Positions 37,827 through 40,280 of a DNA stretch of 40,280 nucleotides are shown in pieces (position 1 is the first letter of the stretch; every line of letters starts with the position of its first letter). Location: the NCBI RefSeq assembly GCF_024508875.1, contig NZ_JANINU010000105.1, positions 1-40,280 on the forward strand, written 5' to 3'. The position numbers and the translations under genes were made by a program. Source of the stretch: Phenylobacterium sp. (GTDB taxonomy: Bacteria; Pseudomonadota; Alphaproteobacteria; Caulobacterales; Caulobacteraceae). A model generated the notes under the pieces. It was not told the origin of the DNA, did no database searches, and saw only the letters and a program-made list of their open reading frames with translations.

Positions 37827-37924
37827 ACCGTGCGCGACATCCCGCCGCGCCGCGTAAACCCTCTTTTCACTCAGACCGGATATCGTTACCCCTTCACCTG
37901 GGAGTGTCGGGGAGTAACCGAAGC

Positions 37925-38614
37925 ATGCTTAAACGGACGAAGGCCCTCATCGGGTCCCTCGCCGCTGCGGCGTTCGTCGCGTTCGCGCCCGCTGGCGCGA
38001 TGGCCGACACCTATTGGCAGTGCGTGCCCTTCGCGCGCCTGATCTCGGGCATCCAGATCTTCGGCGACGCCTGGACCTGGTGGCAGCAGGCTGCCGGCAA
38101 GTACGAGACCGGCTTCCAGCCGCGCGCCGGCGCCGTCCTCTGCTTCAAGCCGACCCAACGCATGCGCCTGGGCCACGTGGCCGTGGTCAGCCAGGTGCTC
38201 ACCGACCGCGTCGTGCAGATCACGCACGCCAACTGGAGCCCGATCGAGGGTTCGCGCGGCAAGGTCGAGAAGGACGTGACCGTCATCGACGTGTCGCCGG
38301 CCGGCGACTGGAGCCAGGTGAAGGTCTGGTACGACCCGAACCGCGACCTGGGCGGCTCGACCTATTCGACGCACGGCTTCATCTATCCCGACGCCACCGC
38401 CCGCGTGATGGCGGCCTCTGGCGTGAGCCGCCTGCAGAACGGCGCCATCGCGGTGGCCCAGTCGGCCGCTTCGCAGATGGCCGGCGCCGTCCGTCCCGGC
38501 CAGGGCGCCCTCAGCGTGCTGAGCCAGGCAGCCGACTCGACCGATCGGATCGCCGCCCTGATCGCGGCGGCCACGCGCGGCGACCAGCCGACCCCGCCGC
38601 CCGCCACGCGCTGA
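37925..38614 (+). CDS. Secreted CHAP-domain peptidoglycan hydrolase
   Basis: Predicted cysteine amidase or endopeptidase acting on the cell wall. The 229 residues start with a signal peptide (MLKRTKALIGSLAAAAFVAFAPAGAMA). The CHAP domain follows, with catalytic Cys33 in YWQCVPFAR, His84 in LGHVAVVSQV, and ITHANW (His101, Asn103). A tail of about 70 residues is Ala/Gln-rich and ends in a Pro-rich segment. GGGGAG lies ten bases before the ATG. An upstream in-frame start at 37817 is rejected because it destroys the signal peptide. The upstream DnaA box hints at cell-cycle control. Confidence 0.9.
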   Translation: MLKRTKALIGSLAAAAFVAFAPAGAMADTYWQCVPFARLISGIQIFGDAWTWWQQAAGKYETGFQPRAGAVLCFKPTQRMRLGHVAVVSQVLTDRVVQITHANWSPIEGSRGKVEKDVTVIDVSPAGDWSQVKVWYDPNRDLGGSTYSTHGFIYPDATARVMAASGVSRLQNGAIAVAQSAASQMAGAVRPGQGALSVLSQAADSTDRIAALIAAATRGDQPTPPPATR

Positions 38615-38674
38615 TCGCGCACGGTTGACGACCCGCCCGACGCGCCGCCACAAGAGGCGCGCGGAGGCCTAGCC

Positions 38675-39628
38675 ATGCTCAGGGTGCTTCGGCGCGGCCA
38701 GCGCGCCACCGAGGTCGAGGTCGCCTGCGAAGGCTGGCAGCTTGGCTCCGACGTCCTCTGGATCGACCTGTTCCGCCCGAGCCGCGAGGAGGAGCTGGCG
38801 GTCGAGGGCGCGCTGGGCCTGCAGTTGCCGACCGTCGAGGAGATGGCCGCGCTGGAGCCGTCCAGTCGGCTCTACCAGGAATGCGGCGGCACGTTCATGA
38901 CCGCCACGTTGCTGGCGCGGAGCCACGAGGACATGCCGTTTGCGACGCCGGTCACCTTCGTGCTGGCCAAGGGGCTGCTGGTCACCTTGCGCTACGAGGA
39001 ACTGAAGGCGTTCACGATCTTCTCGGAGCGCGCGCCGGGCAGCGACCTCGCCAGCGGCACGGCGACCCTGCTCAGCCTGCTGGACGCGATCGTCGAGCGC
39101 CTCGCCCGCACCCTGGACGACATGGGCGACAAGGTGCAGGTGGCGTCGAACGCGATCTTCAACCGGCCGAAGGGGGGCAATTTCCGGCCGCTGCTCACCG
39201 ACCTGGCCGCCGCCCAGTCGGTCACCTCGCTCACACGCAACAGTCTGAGCAGCCTGGGCCGCGCCATCGGCTACGCGGGCCTTGCCGGGGAGGTCGCGGG
39301 CGATCCGGAATGCCGCGCGCACGTCGAGGCGCTGCACCGTGACGTACAATCCCTGGGCGAGCACGCGGGGCACCAGTCGTCGCATATCGCCTTCCTGCTG
39401 GACGCGGCCCTGGGGCTGATCAACATCGAGCAGAACGGGATCATCAAGTTCTTCTCGGTGGTGGCGGTGGTGTTCATGCCGCCCACCCTCATCGCCTCGA
39501 TTTACGGGATGAATTTCGACGTCTTGCCCGAGCTGCACTGGGCGGCGGGCTACCCGCTGGCGCTGATCGCCATGGCCATCGCCGCAGCCCTGCCGGTGAT
39601 CTGGTTCAAGAAGCGCGGGTGGCTGTAG
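38675..39628 (+). CDS. CorA-family divalent cation transporter
   Basis: Pentameric channel-type transporter for Mg (or Co/Ni/Zn in ZntB-like members). The 317 residues have a large cytoplasmic domain with a long helix (LLDAALGLINIEQNGIIKFFSV), a first membrane segment (about 259-277) ending in the signature YGMNF (GMN at 278-280), and a second segment (about 292-310) before KKRGW. The extracellular loop FDVLPELHWAAGYP is typical of CorA. Ion choice cannot be decided. It follows the CHAP gene by 60 bases. Confidence 0.95.
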   Translation: MLRVLRRGQRATEVEVACEGWQLGSDVLWIDLFRPSREEELAVEGALGLQLPTVEEMAALEPSSRLYQECGGTFMTATLLARSHEDMPFATPVTFVLAKGLLVTLRYEELKAFTIFSERAPGSDLASGTATLLSLLDAIVERLARTLDDMGDKVQVASNAIFNRPKGGNFRPLLTDLAAAQSVTSLTRNSLSSLGRAIGYAGLAGEVAGDPECRAHVEALHRDVQSLGEHAGHQSSHIAFLLDAALGLINIEQNGIIKFFSVVAVVFMPPTLIASIYGMNFDVLPELHWAAGYPLALIAMAIAAALPVIWFKKRGWL

Positions 39629-39648
39629 CCGCCCGCGCAAGCTGCGCC

Positions 39649-39663
39649 CTAAGTTTGGCTTAA
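39649..39663. promoter_or_regulatory. Near-consensus CtrA box
   Basis: CTAA-N7-TTAA matches the CtrA pattern TTAA-N7-TTAA at seven of eight positions and lies about 60 bases before the pentapeptide-repeat gene. A further TTAA is at 39684. In Caulobacterales this would suggest cell-cycle or motility control. Confidence 0.4.
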
Positions 39664-39721
39664 GGTTGTAGCGCAACCCATCCTTAAAGCCGTTGCCGCC
39701 ATGGTGAACGCGAAGGCCTTC

Positions 39722-40280
39722 ATGTCGTCGCAAGCACAACAACACCATACGGCGCTCGACGCCCAGGCGCTCCGCGAGGCGCTCGACGCGCACCAGCGCT
39801 ACCTGGCGGGGCGCGCCGGGGGCCGGCGGCTGAACCTCACCTATGCCGATCTCGCCAACTGCAGCCTCGAGGGCGTGGACCTGCGGGACGCCGACCTTAC
39901 GGGCGCCAAGCTGTCGGGCTCGACCCTGGCTCGGGCCAATCTGTCCCGCGCGATCCTGTTCGGGGCCGATTTGCGCGAAGCCGACATGCGGCACGTGAAC
40001 CTGAAGCGGGCGGACCTGCGCGGCGCCTGCATGCGGGGGGCGAACCTGGCGGGCGCCGAGCTGGCGGGGTGCGACCTGCGCGAGGGCCGCATCGCGCTGC
40101 AGGACAAGCTGGACGGCTTCCGCATCCTGCGGCACGAGCACCGGCCGGGCGAACTGAACTACGCCGTGCTGTCAGGGGCCAACCTGGCGGGCGCCCAGAT
40201 GAGCGGCGCGGTGGCCATGACCAGCGACTTCACCGACGCCAACCTGTCGGGCGCGATCCTGACCGGCGCCAAGCTGATGC
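39722..40280 (+). CDS. Pentapeptide-repeat protein (3' end outside window)
   Basis: The visible 186 residues start MSSQAQQHHTALDAQALREAL, a charged helix, then run into pentapeptide repeats of the A(D/N)LxG type from about residue 38 (ADLANCSLEGVDLRDADLTG). These form a right-handed beta helix. The coil is broken by a segment without repeats (LQDKLDGFRILRHEHRPGE) and then resumes. GAAGG lies five bases before the chosen ATG; an in-frame ATG at 39701 has no ribosome-binding site. Functions of such proteins vary from scaffold to gyrase mimic. The gene runs off the window, so a C-terminal domain cannot be excluded. Confidence 0.88.
   Translation, partial: MSSQAQQHHTALDAQALREALDAHQRYLAGRAGGRRLNLTYADLANCSLEGVDLRDADLTGAKLSGSTLARANLSRAILFGADLREADMRHVNLKRADLRGACMRGANLAGAELAGCDLREGRIALQDKLDGFRILRHEHRPGELNYAVLSGANLAGAQMSGAVAMTSDFTDANLSGAILTGAKLM

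Larger units (their letters stand above)
37422..37924. other. AT-richer intergenic region between terC and the CHAP gene
   Basis: About 500 bases without a supported gene, visibly richer in A/T than the surroundings (for example around 37640-37760). It contains a GANTC site (37568-37572), a TAATTG...CAATTA dyad, several TTAA tetramers and a perfect DnaA box. An open frame of 62 codons at 37498 lacks coding character. It holds the divergent promoters of terC and the CHAP gene and may hold a small RNA. Confidence 0.6.

Overview
This is high-GC chromosomal DNA from an alphaproteobacterium, most probably Caulobacterales (a Phenylobacterium or Caulobacter relative). The evidence is the DnaA N-terminus and its Walker A loop (GPYGFGKT), the dnaA-rpsT-crotonase-mutM // ubiE-ubiB-coaBC-dut order, GANTC (CcrM-type) sites at promoters, a near-consensus CtrA box, and the characteristic CGCAAAA...TTTTGCG palindromic repeats. 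The genus is an inference. No rRNA, tRNA, CRISPR array, insertion sequence or integrase other than housekeeping XerC was found.

Layout. 1-4543 (minus): dnaA (cut by the left edge), rpsT, an enoyl-CoA hydratase, a TraB/GumN-family protein and mutM. 4674-10078 (mostly plus): ubiE-ubiB, then coaBC-dut-xth, with a convergent lipoprotein gene that carries a pyocin/RNase-toxin-like domain. 10079-12423 is an accessory pocket of three unrecognised genes with lower GC and three GC-rich palindromic repeats. 12424-18138: amidase, dapB and a TolA-like protein ending in an LprI-type domain (minus), a GNAT gene (plus), and a divergent membrane LytTR regulator/DUF2306 pair. 18212-21559: one 1115-residue protein joining a GH18-like domain, a NodB deacetylase and a GT2 polysaccharide synthase.

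21599-31141 is a TCA-cycle cluster, sucC-sucD-sucA-sucB-lpdA, started by a near-consensus promoter. Two regulatory-looking genes sit between sucB and lpdA: a small helical protein ending in EVDLF and a receiver whose phosphoacceptor Asp is Glu. A GNAT gene overlaps the end of lpdA. 31276-31823: two coupled small secreted proteins. 31827-34153 (minus): DUF484-xerC and the small transaldolase fsa, followed by a tandem pair of about 111-bp repeats. 34436-40280: priA (with one of its two zinc sites degenerate), a convergent terC, a roughly 500-bp AT-richer intergenic region with a perfect DnaA box, a CHAP hydrolase, a CorA-like transporter, and a pentapeptide-repeat protein cut by the right edge.

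The best candidates for something undescribed are the pseudo-receiver and helical partner inside the 2-oxoglutarate dehydrogenase cluster, the three-enzyme polysaccharide fusion, the PriA zinc-site loss, and the toxin-like lipoprotein. All functional statements are from sequence reading alone.
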